A DNA stretch of 64,000 nucleotides from Phaeosaccion multiseriatum (Eukaryota; Ochrophyta, other classes), in the NCBI GenBank assembly GCA_965112735.1, contig OZ218951.1, positions 5,332,001 through 5,396,000 on the forward strand, written 5' to 3'. This document shows, piece by piece, positions 1 to 12,586 of the stretch. Under the pieces are notes generated by a model. That model worked only from the letters and a program-made list of their open reading frames with translations, was not told where the DNA came from and ran no database searches. Each line of letters opens with the position of its first letter. The stretch's first letter is position 1. Position numbers and translations under genes: made by a program.

Positions 1-20
1 CAATTCCCCTTCATCAAGGT

Positions 21-72
<52 letters not shown>

Positions 73-3000
73 ACGAAAGGGTGAACTCTCAAGGCCCTTC
101 TTACATGAAGCGAGATGAGTCCATCCGTCCGTCCGTCCGTCCGTCCGTCCTGTATTCCCGTTGGGCGTGTTGGCTCTTGGCCTTGTCGTGTCCCTCTGCT
201 GCCACCCTCTCGACACGCACGCACAAACTAGTCCCCTCGCCCACCCCCTCACCCACCCACTGCCTTACAACGATAGGTGAAGCACAATGTCCACTCAGTG
301 GATACTTCGGAGGCAGTGGTGAATGTGGAGGAGGGCAGCATTCGCTCGGCGATGCTGTGCGAGCGCCTTGTCATTGGACTCATCAGCGCCAAGAGGGCAG
401 TCAAGGAGGGAGAGAAGCCCCGACCTTGGGTGAGCGCAGCGCAGCGTAGAGCCTGCTTCTCTCTCTCTAAAACACACCATGTCTCTTGCTTTTCCCTCTC
501 TCTCTCTGTGTGTGTGTGTGTGTGTCAAACACACTCTATATCTCTCTCCCCCCCCTCTCTCTCTCACACACACACACACACTCACTCACTCACCCATCTC
601 GTGCGCGCTCTTTCTCGTTCCCTTTTGTCTGTCTGTCTCCCCCTCCTGCCCGTCCTCCTCCCCCCCTCTCCTCTCCTTGCTGCAGTCTGACTCAGAAAAG
701 ATTCTGATCGAAAAGATGGCCTCTTCCCTTGCTATAGCCGTCATGGTGGATCACAAGCACCAGATGGCCCAGGGGGTGCAAGTAGATCAGGTAATGTAAA
801 TCGATGGCGACGTTTTGCGTAGACATCGATTATTTCCAACACGTCCATGCCCACCCACCCACCCACCCACCCACCCTCCTACACACTCACCAACCCACCC
901 ACCCACGCACTCACCTACACATCCACCCACGCACCCACCCACGCATGCACGCACCCCCGTAGGTGCGGCAGCTGCTGGCAGAGATGCTGCATCAGGTGAA
1001 GAACCCCGTGACTGCTCTGCGCACGTTCGGCAAGCTGCTCCTCAGACGCCTCCCCAACACCGACTCCATCAATCGAGAGCTCGCCAAGGACATTATCATC
1101 CAGGTACGGTAACCGCGTAACCGAAAACGGTAACCATCGGCTGTCCATAGTCTTGTCGCCTTGCGTGCCGCACCTATGTGCATACCGTACCTATCTTCTC
1201 TACTTTCGGTTTACCGATCTACTTACGTATCTACTCACGTACCTACTTCCTGTCAACAGAGACTCGCCCGCCCAACCCCACCTCGCCACGGAAAACTGAG
1301 CTGAGGCTGCAACTGGACCTTGCAAACTCAAACTCAAACTCAAACTCAAACTGAAACCGAAAGTATGCCCTGCGCTCCCTCCCTGCCCCTCCCCGCACCC
1401 CCCCTCCCTCCACCAGAGTGACCGTCTTGTGGATCTGATTCTGCCGGTGGATGCCGTCATCGGGCAACTCGAGCAGCAGACAGCTCTTGCCCCCCTCCCG
1501 CCCTCCGCCTCGGCCTACGCCTACCCACCGGGGGCCGCCGCTTACCCCCCGGGGCAACAGCGGAGGCAGAAGGAGGGGGAGAGAGTAGCATTGCGGCGGC
1601 AGCAGAAGCAGCTGCGGAAAATGGAGGAGCAGGAGCTGCAGGAACTGCGCGAGCAGCAGCAAAGGATTCATCAGCAGCAGCAGCTGCTGCAGCAGCGCCA
1701 GCAGGAGGAGCAACGCGAAGTATACTGTGAGTCGCCTGGGTGGTTTGCGTGTATATGGGTGTGCGTCTGTGTATGTATGTATGTATGTATGTATGTATGT
1801 ATGTATGTATGTATGTATGTATGTATGTATGTATGTATGTATGTATGTCTGTATGTGTGTGTGTGTGTGTGTGTGTGGCCTATCTACACGTTCTTCCTCC
1901 TTCTACTCCTAAACCCTTTCATAAACCTCCGCCTACTGTTGCACCACTTTCCGTAGCGGCGAGTCAAGAGGGCAGCACATCGCAGCAGCAGCCCCGAGAG
2001 GGAGGGGAGGGTGGGGCAGGCCAGTACCCCAACCATCAGGCCACATCCACAGCCACAGCCGCAGAGGGTGCTGCCCCCCCAGGGTGGGTGCCAACGGGCC
2101 GGACAGGTCAACGGGGCAGAGGGGTGGACTTCAACTTCTCCGAGCAGCAAGCCCAGGTAGGCATATTGCCATTGCGATGACTCAACGGCATGCCTGATTG
2201 CGTTACTACCTTGCTTTACCTTAGGGCAGGCATTGCAATCCCTTGACAAGGCCAGGTAGTGCAGTTTCCCTTAGCGTGCGTGTGTTTGTGTGTGTGTGCG
2301 TGCGTGCGTGCGCGCCCCTGCAGGAGGATTTGTACGGAATGGTGCCACACGTGGCGCATCGCGCAGAGGCGGACGGCATGATAGTCAAGGGTACCAACGC
2401 GGAAACCCAAACTGGAGATGAGGCGCCAGGGGGAGGAGAGCAGTGCGAGGCATCAGCAGCGGCAGTGGCAAGGGCGGATGGGTCGGCGGAGGGCCCAAGA
2501 GGAGTGTCCTTTGGAAGGGGGGAGGAGGGGAAGGAGCGGGGGAGTGGAGCCGAGGGGGAGGAGCAGCTTGGAGTGGAGGTGGGGGACGCGTGGCAAGGAG
2601 GAGGGCCTGTGGGAGGGGGGCATGGCGACCAGGGAGTAGGGGAGGAGGAGGAGGAGGATGAGGATGAGGATGAGGATGAGGAGGAGGGGGAAGGAAGGGT
2701 GGCTTATGACGACTATGACGATGTTGGCGATGCTTTTGAAGGAGTAGGAGGAGCGGAGAACGGCTGGGCGCGCGACCAAGAGCAGTACCAGATTGAGATG
2801 AAGGCGGTGCCTGCAGAGGCAAGAGATATGATCTTCCTGGAGGACACGCTCCAGCCTGTGTTGCATGCGGCAGATGCAATGGCTCAATCCATGTAAGAGA
2901 GGGGGGGTGGTTGTGGATGGGGCGGTGGAGGAGGGAGGAGGAGGGACAGGAGGGACAGGAGGGCGGAGGAGGAGGAGGAGGAGGAGGAGGAGGAGGAGGA

Positions 3001-4583
3001 GGAGGAGGAGGAGGAGGAGGAGGAGGAGGAGGAGGAGCAGGAGGAGGAGGAGGAGGAGGAGGAGGAGGAGGAGGAGGAGGAGGAGGAGGAGGAGGAGGAG
3101 GAGGAGGAGGAGGAGGAGGAGGAGGAGGAGGAGGAGCAGGAGGAGGAGGAGGAGGAGGAGGAGGAGGAGGGGTGCAGGGGGGCTGTTACAGAGCGGTGCA
3201 AGTGCTAGTGCTGGTGCTCTCCTCATCATTTGGCCGTTGTGGTACAAGCCTTTTCAAATCCCCTTTGTCTGCCTCATAACTTGTGTTGGTATTGTGTCCC
3301 CTCACGGCATGCTTCCTTCCCTCCCCTCCCTCCCGGTCTGGGGCCCGTTGCTCCATACTCCCCTCTCTCTCCTCCCTCTCCTCTCCTCTCCGTCTCCTCA
3401 CTGCCTGTGTCTCCTCTCCCTTCCCTCCTGTCGTCACTGAATGCCGCGGTCGTCGGAAGGGGGGTGACGTTTCACCACAAGGTAGAGGTGGATCTGCCCG
3501 GGCTGTTGGCCGATGAGCGAGGCATTCAGGTGTGTGTGTGTGTGTGTGCGTGTGTGTGCGTGTGTGTGCGTGTGTGTAGGTGTGTGTGCGTGTGAGTGTG
3601 TGTGTGAGTAAGTGTGTGTGAGTGTGTGTGTGTGTTAGTAAGTGTGTGTGTGCGTGTGTGTGCGTGTGAGTGTGTGTGTGAGTAAGTGTGTGTGAGTGTG
3701 TGTGTGTGTTAGTAAGTGTGTGTGTGCGTGTGTGTGCGTGTGTCTATGTGAGTGAGTAAGTGTGTGTGTGCGTGCGTGTGAGTGTGCGTGTGCGCGCGTT
3801 TGATGTGCGTGTGCGTGTGTGTGTGTGAGTGTCAGAGTGCGTGTGCGTGTGCGTGCCGACTTCCTAAGCGCCCCTCCTTTTCTCAAGACTCGCGTTCCAA
3901 AAGAACAAATAGCCCTCGATGTTTAATGCTTGAGGTGGCCTGGCCTGGGCCTTGCCCTCGATACACACTTGCCGTGGCCTTGACACATACTTACCCATAC
4001 TTACCTACTCACCCCCCATACGCCTCTACCTGCCTCTCCCCCACGCACACTCACGCACTCGCAGGAGGCACTGAGCAACATCATCGACAACGCGCTCAAG
4101 TACGTGGTCATCGGAGGGCCCATGGTGGACCACAACCCCAGCCACAGAGACCGAAGGGGCTCGTCCCCCGGGGGGCAGGAGCAAGAGAGGCGACCCATGG
4201 TGGTGCTGCGGGCGAGGGAGATGCTTCCGGAGGAGGGGGAGCGCTCGCAGGGGGGGCGCGGTGAGTGAGTGGGGCGGGTGGAGGGGGAGAGGGGCGAGTG
4301 GAGGGGGAGAGGGGCGAGGGAGAGAGGGGCGAGGAGGAGAGGGGCGAGTGGAGGGGGAGAGGGGCGAGTGGAGGGGGAGAGGGGCGAGGGAGAGAGGGGC
4401 GAGGGGGAGAGGGGCGAGGGGGAGGGGCACTGGAGAGGGGGGGTGGGCGGGTGGGGAGGAGCCGGAGAGGGGTGTGTGTGGAGGGGGCGCGGGCGCTGGG
4501 CTGTGCGGGCCCTGGGTTGGGGAAGGAGGAGCGTGTGAAGTACGTTTACGGTGTAGCCTACCTCTCCACTGACGCTTCGATCT

Positions 4584-4628
<45 letters not shown>

Positions 4629-5236
4629 TGTCTTCTCCATTCCTTCCTCTCTCCCTCTCTCTTTCTGTCTGCCCCTTCCCTCCCTCCCTCCCTCCTCCCC
4701 CTCTTCTCCCTCTCTCTTCCCTCTACCCCACCCCCCCACCCCCCCCTTGCGAACGAAACGCCATGCTGCCTACCGCAGGGCTCGTGATTGATGTGTGCGA
4801 CAACGGGCCGGGAGTACCACAAGAGGACTTGCCCCACTTGTTCGAGAGAGGGTACCGAGGCAGGGTGCCCAAGGAGGCGAAGACACCAGGTACTTCGTAG
4901 CATGCATGTACTCAGTGCGCTCCCTACTGGGCCGTTCCAGCCTCTCCTTACCTCTCTCTCCTCCTCTCCATCTCGCCCCCCCCCTCTCTCTCTCCCTCCT
5001 CTCTCCTCTTGCGCTCAACGTCCCGGATGGGCCTTTGCCTCTCCTTCCTCCACCGTCCTCCCCCCCCCCCCCCGCGAGCAGGCACAGGCCTCGGTCTGGG
5101 CATCGCCCGCAATCTTCTTCGCAGCATGGGAGGAGATGTAACCATCCGAAACGCCGATGCCGACCGATGGGGAACCTGTGTGTCCCTGCTGCTCCCCAGG
5201 GGAAGGAGGAGAGGCAGCGAGGGCGGCGGCCAGTGA
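1..5236 (+). CDS. CSK: Chloroplast sensor kinase (CSK/Hik2-type histidine kinase), 5' end missing
   Basis: Sensor histidine kinase of the cyanobacterial Hik2 / plastid CSK family, which in known cases couples plastoquinone redox state to plastid gene expression; that role is inferred. Exons: 1-18, 277-429, 686-790, 963-1103, 1417-1726, 1957-2156, 2324-2892, 3460-3529, 4065-4260, 4779-4889, 5082-5236, giving 675 residues in the window. The first exons look like the end of a GAF domain. The H-box reads MLHQVKNPVTALRTFGKLLL with the phospho-acceptor His codon at 990-992; plant CSKs have lost this His. The ATPase half shows an N-box (SNIIDNALKY), G1 (DNGPGVP), F-box (LFERGYRG) and G2 (TGLGLGIARN). 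Between the two halves lie about 360 residues of Gln- and Glu/Asp-rich low complexity. The acceptor at 3460 is the least certain. No receiver domain is seen. The plastid-targeting end lies upstream of the window. Confidence 0.85.
1770..1876. repeat. (GTAT)n then (GT)n
   Basis: About 80 bases of GTAT followed by GT repeats in the CSK intron 1727-1956. Confidence 0.95.
2961..3170. repeat. (GGA)n array in CSK intron
   Basis: About 210 bases of GGA with a few GCA interruptions, between exons 2324-2892 and 3460-3529 of the kinase gene. It is preceded by Glu/Asp-coding GAG/GAT runs in the upstream exon. Confidence 0.95.
3530..3858. repeat. (GT)n complex array starting at a splice donor
   Basis: GT repeats with CG, GA and TTAGTAA variants start at the first base of the CSK intron. 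Two near-identical blocks of about 80 bases (3595-3650 and 3669-3740) show internal duplication. Confidence 0.9.
4271..4435. repeat. G-rich minisatellite in CSK intron
   Basis: Imperfect units of about 20 bases, GGGGCGAGTGGAGGGGGAGA type, following the donor at 4261. Confidence 0.85.
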
Positions 5237-6260
5237 TTGGCCGCAGCTTCTCTTCCGTCCCGTCCCCCCGTGGAGGTCGGCTCCATGCCAGGATAGAGGA
5301 GGGAGGAGTCTCCTCTCGGTGTAGGGAGAACGGGTTTTTAGTTGTATTGGTCGACGGCCTTTGTACGAGCGAAGAAGCAGGAGGGGAGTGAAGGGAGGGG
5401 GTGATCATCTCCAAAGTTATATTTGTATTTATTTTGATCCACGCATTATTATTACACCCCTGACGAGTCCTTGCTCTCCATGTACCATCAAATGGTTGAT
5501 GTGAGGTTGTTGAGCGACAACTGAACATCACAATGGCGTCCTGGTACACAGTCACACAGCACCCCCCGTTACGTTAATCTCAGCAAAGGCGTACGATGGT
5601 GGTGCAGAACGAGTTGCTGTTAGATCTCCTGACTGGGGTACACCCAGAAAAGCCGTTACCGGAAGCGCGTTTAACATTCTGTAACTGCCAGAGGGGTTTT
5701 GGGGGGCGCGTCCCGCCAAAGGGCAAAAAGGCGGAAAGCAGCAGACCATATCAACTTTAAAGTCATGGCGAATGTAGTGCCGTTGTGTGCGGAGTGAGAG
5801 GGCAATGGGACTCTCTGCTTAGGGTGTAGTACGTCAGAGCTTCTTCACAGGCAGGGAATCAATCAATCCAGGCGCAGTAGCTGCCTAAGTAAAGCCCAGA
5901 AGCAAGTGAGAAGGAAGCGGACGGAAGCGGCGCGACTCCGGGGCTCATCAATGCATTTCATCGGGGCACGATCAGCCTATTCTTTATGGCCATCTGAGTG
6001 TGCAGGCTTGTCTACGATGGTCTCTGTGGTGTGACGGACCTTCGTCGATGCGCAAACTCGAACCCAGCAGACAGGGAGAGGCAGGAGTGCGGGGCGTCAA
6101 AGCCAGTAGCTTGAAGTCACGCCGGTAGAGAAGAGGGAAGGAAATCACCATTGACAGCGCAGCCGGGAGAGTGTGTGTGTGAGTGAATGAGTGAGTGAGT
6201 GTGCTGACTGATTGCTCGACACCGTCCTCCTCTCTGGGGGAGAAAGCACCGTCCTCCTTG
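5237..6260. other. Intergenic, CSK to EF-hand gene
   Basis: Tandem (same-direction) gene gap. The AT-rich stretch at 5416-5450 (TATTTGTATTTATTTTG) is a likely 3' end region for the kinase gene. No open frame is convincing. The last 100 bases before ATG 6261 hold a short (GTGA)n run. Confidence 0.6.
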
Positions 6261-8876
6261 ATGTCTCCGCCCCCATCGCGGAGAGCGGTACCCGCGGCAA
6301 AGCTCAGCAAGGCAACTGCCAAGGCGCTGCAGGACAAGCACTATGATGAAATGATCAAAGAGTACAGAGCGGTGTTTGCTTCGATGGACCTCAGTGCCTC
6401 GCAGCTTCGCAAGATGTGGAAGGTTCGTTCATTGCATAATGAAGTGCTTTCGAAGCCTGCATGTTGGCTTGTGATGTAAAACCGACTTCTTCTTTCCACC
6501 CATACCTGGCGCACCCCTTTTGACCTTCGTTGTTCTCCCCAACTCTTCCTCCGTCACGTATACTCTCTAATCATACGCTGCCTTCCCAGCCCTTCGATCC
6601 CTTCCCTTTCCCTCCTTCCTTTGCTCTCTCTTCTCTCTAAACCCACCCACGCGCTGCACTTGCCACCCTTCCCATTCATTCACTCACTCACTCACATAGT
6701 CACTCACTCACATAGTCACTCACTCACATACTCACTCACTCACTCACCCACTCACTCGCTCACTCATTCACTCATTCACTTACTCACTCACGCACGCATG
6801 CACTCACTCACTCACTCACTCACTCGCTCACTCACTCACTCACTCACTCACGCACGCAGCTCACTCACTCACTCACTCACTCACTCACTCACTCACTCAC
6901 TCACTCACTCACTCACTCACTCACTCACTCACAGGTCTTCGTGGCAATGGACCGTGACGGCAGCGCAAGAATCGACATGGGAGAGCTCCTGACGCATTTA
7001 GACCTCGAGAAAACCTCCTACACAAAGAGGTGGGTGGGGAGATTCGAGAGAGCATATACTCTCTTTGTGTCTTCCTCATCTTCTCTCTTTCTCTCGCCAT
7101 TAGCCTCTCCTCTCTCACTCCTGCCCCTCTCTCCTCTCTTCTCCCCCCCCTCTCTCTCTCCTTTCCCCTCCTTTTCTTCCTCTCTCTCACTCTCTTGTGT
7201 GTGTGTGTTGTGTGTGTGTGTGTGTTTGCGTCCAATAACAAACAGACTCTTCTCCATTTTCGACTGCGACGGGTCTGGACATGTCGACTTCGGAGAATTT
7301 GTCGTAACGGCCTGGAACTATTGTACACTCGACAAAGAGAGCTTAGCGGGCTTCGCCTTCGACTTGTACGATCAGGACCACAGCGGCTGCCTAGGGAGGA
7401 AGGAGGTGAGAGGGGGGGGGAGAGGAGAGGACGGTCGGTGGAGGGAGAGTGGGGGAGGGAGGGAGGGAGGGAGGGAGGGAGGGAGGGAGGGAGGGAGGGA
7501 GGGAGGGAGGGAGGGAGGGAGGGAGGGAGGGAGGGAGGGAGGGAGGGGGGGAAAGAGGGAGGGAGGGAAGGGAGTGAAAGAGGAGGTGAACAAGTTGCAA
7601 TATGCCAGAGTGTGTTTTTTCGCTCGGCCTGACAATCCACTTTCCCCCCTCCCTCGCTTCCATAACCCCACCACCACTACCCCTCGCTTCCACACCTTCT
7701 CGCCGCCATGCGTGTGCATGCGTGCCTGTGTTGTACGTGTGTGTGTGCGTGTGTATGGTGTGCGTGTGTGTGTGTGCGTGTGTGTACGTGTGTGTACATG
7801 TGTGTGCGTGTGCGTGTGTGTGTGCGTGTACGTACGTGTGTGTGTGCGTGTGTATGGTGTGCGTGTGTGTGTGTGTGCGTGTGTGTACGTGTGTGTACGT
7901 GTGTGTGCGTGTGCGTGTGTGTGTGCGTGTACGTACGTGTGTGTGTGCGTGTGTGTGTGTGCGTGCGTGTGTGCGTGTGTGTGTGCGTGTGTGTGTGCGT
8001 GTGTGTGTGCGCGCGCGTGTGTGTGTGGCCCCATCCCGTCCTGCTCTCCCCCTCCTCTTCATGCTCTGTGCAGGTGGAGGGCATGATGAAGGAGGTATTC
8101 GGAGGGGACGTGAAGAGGGCTCAAGCGGCGGAGGTGCGTGCGTGCGTGCGTGAGTGCGCACACACCACTGCGCTTGCCTTGGTGCTTCACAATTTGCGTT
8201 TGTCAACTTCCTTCTCAGTTGACGGGCCTGCGGCGGATGGACTGAAACTGAAAGTAGTCTGGGGCGGGCTTTGCAGGGCGGGCTCCTTCGCAGAGCCCTA
8301 CTATTAAGTGCTTGTATGATATTTGTCTAGTTTTGTTGTGTGCGTCGTGCGGCGGTTTTGACCGGCCGTGCTGTTTGCGGGGTTCCATTTGTTCGCTCGC
8401 GCAGGAGATGCTGGAGGAGGTGCGTTTGGGGAGAGAGATGGGCACTCAGCGACAGGCCTTCGAGAAGCAGAGGCTGGCGGGCATCAACTCCACCTCGGCC
8501 CCCTTCTCTACTGCCTCCAGGTATCGCTGAGTAAGGAGTAAGGGAGCCGACTGTACCGAAGAACTGAAACTGAAACTTGCCCCAAAGCAGACACAGCTTA
8601 CCATGCACCCCCTTCTCCCCCTCCTCCCCCTCCTCCCCTTCCATCCTTCCTCCTCAACCCTCTCTCCCCTTCCTTGCCTTTGCCTTTCACTCTGCCTCCC
8701 CTTCTCCTTCCCTCCCCTCGCCCTCCTCATGACAGAGGCCTCAGTGTAGAGACGTTTAAAGAGTTTTGTAAGCGGAATCGTTCTGTGGTGTGGCCCGTGT
8801 TCGCGCTGCAACGGTGCCTACAGGAGGGCATCGTGGGCAAGGTGTTTTGGGATGTGAGTGCGTGCGCGCGTTTTGT

Positions 8877-8948
<72 letters not shown>

Positions 8949-11464
8949 GGAAGAGGCAGAAGGGGGGGGGGGGGGGAGAGGGAAGAGGGAGGGGCAGGGT
9001 GGGAGGCGCGAAGCGACAGCGAGCAGAACAGTGAGCAGAACAGAGAGCAGAACCACACGCGCGATACCCCATTGAGCTCAGCCTCACCCGCCCTCATTCA
9101 AGCCAGTGTTCAGTTTGCAGGTTATGCGACCTTATCAGTATCGAACACCATAAATGGAGTCGATATCGATATCGAAGCTTCTCCTTCAAGCCCCTCTGTA
9201 CGTGTACTCTACCCTTCTCAGAAACTGAAACTGTGTATTGTACTCTCTGTCTCTCTCTCTTGTTTGGCGTTGCAGGTGTGTGCGCGGGACCGGGCGATAG
9301 CTGTGGCGAAGGATGACGCGCACGCACACACCCCGGCGTACAGTGTCGTTGAGGAAAAGATTCGAGTACTGAGGGTGGGTCGGTTGTTGTCGGTCTGCAT
9401 ATAAGCCTGTCTGGTATGGGTGCGTGCCTACTTTGTTTTCGCTGACTTAGGTGTGTGGCAGGGGGGCAAGAGCGATACGCACGAGAGGTTGCGATGAATG
9501 TCTCGGCTCTGCTTTACATACCTTGCTGCGCTTTTCTTGTCTCTGAAATTGCATTGTACTAGTATAACAAACGACCTGGTGCTGTGCTTGTTTCCGTTTC
9601 TGGATGGGCCTGTAACGATAATGTGGTGTCGTACAAGCAGGCGGCGCTCGTGGAGGCACAAGCCGCTCAGCATGAGGTTTCCGCCACGAGAGACAGGCAC
9701 AACAAGAGCAATTTTGTCGTCAAGACCATCGCACTGGCCAGTGTGCAGCACAAGCATAGGAAGTGAGTGAGTGAGTGAGTGAGTGAGTGAGTGAGTGAGT
9801 GAGTGAGTGAGTGAGTGAGTGAGTGAGTGAGTGAGTGAGTGAGTGAGTGAGTGAGTGAGTGAGTGAGTGAGTGAGTGAGTGAGTGCGTGCACGCCTGCAT
9901 GAGTGAGCTGCGTGCGTGAGTGAGTGGGTGGGTGAGTGAGTGAGTGAGTGAGTGAGTGAGTACGTGCGTGCGTGCGTGCGTGAGTGAGTGAGTGAGTGAG
10001 TGAGTGAGTGAGTGCGTGAGTGAGTGAGTGAGTGAGTGAGTGAGTGAGTGAGTGAGTGAGTGAGTGAGTGAGTGAGTGAGTGAGTGAGTGAGTGAGTGAG
10101 TGAGTGAGTGAGTGAGTGAGTGAGTGAGTGAGTGAGTGAGTGAGTGAGTGAGTGAGTGAGTGAGTGAGTGAGTGAGTGAGTGAGTGAGTGAGTGAGTGAG
10201 TGAGTGAGTGAGTGAGTGAGTGAGTGAGTGAGTGAGTGAGTGAGTGAGTGAGTGAGTGAGTGAGTGAGTACTGAAAAATGCAGGCGTATGGAGAGGGTGT
10301 TCAGGGTGGAGGTAGGGGGTGGGATGGTTGTTGATGGTCATCAAGGATGGTTGCTGATGGTCATCAAGGCCATCATATCCGCCAGGGCGTAGCGCATGCA
10401 CAGGAAGCAGGGAATTGAGTGAGTAGTGAGTAATGATAAAACAACGCGGGCGTACGGGGAGGTGGGGAATGCAATGGCAGTCGATGGTCGTCAGGGCAAT
10501 CGTACTTGCCCGGCAACATGCAGAACACAACACGCATTAAACGCACAAAATGAGTAGGGAGAAGGCGAGAGCACCTTCACTCACTCACAGCGCGCTTTGC
10601 TTGGCCCCCTCTCTCTCTCTCCTCCCCCCCCCCCACACACGTCTCTCCCTCCCCTCTTGCCTGCCTTCGTTTGCACTTTGCCGCTTGCCTGACTGCCTTC
10701 GAAGCGTAATGCCCCTTGCGGAGGCCGAGCGAGAGCTGGAGGCATACATATCACACACATCCCAGTTCGGAAGCCCTCTGCGCTACGTCACGGGCCCCGC
10801 CGGGGACAGGAAGAAGGCGGGAGGCCTACCGCGCCTACGGGATGCGTCGGAGGTCTCTCAAGCCCCCCCTGGGCTGTGCTCTTCGTCGTCGTTCCGCGTC
10901 TTTTATTCGGGTGCTGGATCGCCAACGGATGGGCAACGAGGAGGAGGAGGAGGAGGAGGAGGAGGAGGAGGAGGAGGAGGAGGAGGAGGAGGAGGAGGAG
11001 GAGGGGACACGCTATTCACGGATCACAAGCAGCTGCACACGAGACTCGAGGCAGTGAAGCGGAGGAGGCGGCAGGAGGCGCTGGTGCGGCGAGCACAAGG
11101 CAGGAAGCGAAAAGATGATGAGAAGGACCTTGTTTCTGCGCTGGTCGAAGCGAATGGGCTCTTTCGGGGGCCGGTGGAGCATAGGCGCGCGCACCATGGA
11201 GGGGGGGGACATCATCAGCTTTCGGTGATACAGCGGCATCAGCAGGGGCAGCGCCAGCATGAGCGCCAGCGGCAGCAGAAGCAGAAGCAGAAGGAGGTGC
11301 GTAAGGCAGAGTCTGGTGGAAAGGATGGAAAGCTGACTTCGTCCTCTATGCTGGGCATGTTCTCGGAGTTTGTTCCCGCCATTGCTCCTCCCCCCCCGGC
11401 CCCGCGGACGAAGCTTGCCAGTGGCAGGAGAGGTGCTCAGCCAGTAATCGCGAGAGAGACATAA
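6261..11464 (+). CDS. EF-hand calcium-binding protein with coiled-coil tail
   Basis: Exons: 6261-6422, 6935-7029, 7246-7405, 8074-8133, 8405-8520, 8736-8853, 9276-9374, 9641-9762, 10705-11464; 563 residues. Three calcium-binding loops are visible in the first third: [24 protein letters not shown] and [12 protein letters not shown], in a calcineurin-B/recoverin-like arrangement. A basic, Gln/Glu-rich helical region follows, then a polyglycine run (GGA codons about 10939-11003) and a basic C-terminus. ATG 6261 is the first in-frame ATG; a GTG lies upstream in frame. The intron 9763-10704 starts inside a (GTGA)n array of about 500 bases, so its donor could slip by 4-base steps; reading straight through would stop at 9766. 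Exact function is not recognised. It is probably a calcium sensor or scaffold, but nothing in the sequence fixes its location in the cell. Confidence 0.75.
6681..6933. repeat. (ACTC)n array ending at a splice acceptor
   Basis: About 250 bases of ACTC units with CATAG and CGCACGCA variants. The last unit flows straight into the CAG acceptor before the exon at 6935. Confidence 0.95.
7450..7552. repeat. (GGGA)n array in EF-hand intron
   Basis: About 25 perfect GGGA units in intron 7406-8073. A (GT)n/CGTGTG complex fills 7705-8028 of the same intron, with two near-identical blocks of about 110 bases. Confidence 0.95.
9125..9180 (+). repeat. Dispersed 55-bp repeat, copy 1
   Basis: GCGACCTTATCAGTATCGAA ... 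ATATCGAAGCTTCTC in EF-hand intron 8854-9275. Matches 48653-48705 (same strand) and 16033-16075 (reverse, with a 14-base gap). Confidence 0.75.
9763..10268. repeat. (GTGA)n array of about 500 bases starting at a splice donor
   Basis: GTGA units run from the donor of the exon ending at 9762, with short CGTG and GGTG variants around 9885-9985. The donor consensus GTGAGT is repeated throughout. Confidence 0.95.
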
Positions 11465-12114
11465 AAGAAGAGGTTGGATGATGAAGAAGTGTTGAATTGT
11501 ATCCCACGCCGAACCACGGAACATAGTTGAGCGGTGACATGCTCAGAAGGAGGAACGCAGCGATTCGGGAGGGTCGACCCGGAGATGCCTCGTACGACTC
11601 GTACCAGCACAAAACTCATACTCTTGCGCGCATTTGTCGCGTCAGAGGCCGGCTCGAGAGCTCGAGAGAAAGTGTGGCCGCTCTCACTCGTCTTCTCACT
11701 CGCTCCATCGTGCGTAGCTCGAGGCTCCGTATCCTTCCTTGCTTGTTCATGTGTTCTCACGCACCGTCTCCTTCGGATAAGTTTGAGTTTGTTCCCCCGG
11801 TGGGGGAAGTTGTGTATCCACGAGAGCGAGCACCGCACCTGTACCCCCCCCCCCCCTATCCCATAGGGCCTTTCCCATAGGGGACACTACACTGCACCCC
11901 CTCTACGCTGGCATTGTCTCCTTGGTGCTCAGCTTGGGGACTGCGAGAGACCAAGTATGAATTCATACATATATTGTGTATTATGAATAATGATCGTAGC
12001 CATTATATAAATCAAACAAGTTTCAAGTTTCAATACATGCTCGGCTGCTGCCCCCTCCTGGCATCCAACAGATACCCCTAAAGTAACGACGCGCTCAAAC
12101 CAGAGATACACACG

Positions 12115-12173
<59 letters not shown>

Positions 12174-12586
12174 ATATATATATACCTCCAAGAGACGCTT
12201 CCCTTCAGTCGCTCCCATCCCTCGCTCCCTCCCTCCCTCCCTTCCTCCCATTCTACCACACACAGCCAGCCTCCTTCACCTCAGTCGCAACGATACACAA
12301 CAGAAAGCTCCCTGCAACACTAAACATTGCCCCCAGCAAAAAACAAAAACAAATCAAACCAAACAACTCCGCCTCCCCTCCTTGGCGATGCCAACAAGCA
12401 TTAATCCTTGGAGGCAGGGCTGTGAGAGAGGGGAGGACAGCTGACACCTCATTCCCCATGCCCGACACCTGACACCTGACACTTGCAGCCTGACACCTGG
12501 CACCTGACACCCGATGCTCGTGCTCCTCGCTCTGGGTCCGTGCTGACTTTGACTTGATTTTGGCTTGCGGTTCGCCGTCATTCGAT
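11465..12586. other. Convergent intergenic region, EF-hand and importin 3' ends
   Basis: Contains a (CA)n tract at 12115-12172, an AT-rich stretch at 11955-12025, and a small TGACACC minisatellite at 12464-12514. No convincing gene. Confidence 0.6.

Noticed and set aside
2453-3247. 264-codon minus frame with poly-Leu
   Set aside because: Reverse reading of the (GGA)n array; the plus strand carries the kinase exons.
7372-8206. Long His/Thr-rich minus frames
   Set aside because: Translations of GT/CGTG microsatellites in an EF-hand gene intron.
9667-10533. 288-codon minus frame of THSL repeats
   Set aside because: Translation of the (GTGA)n array; no other coding feature.
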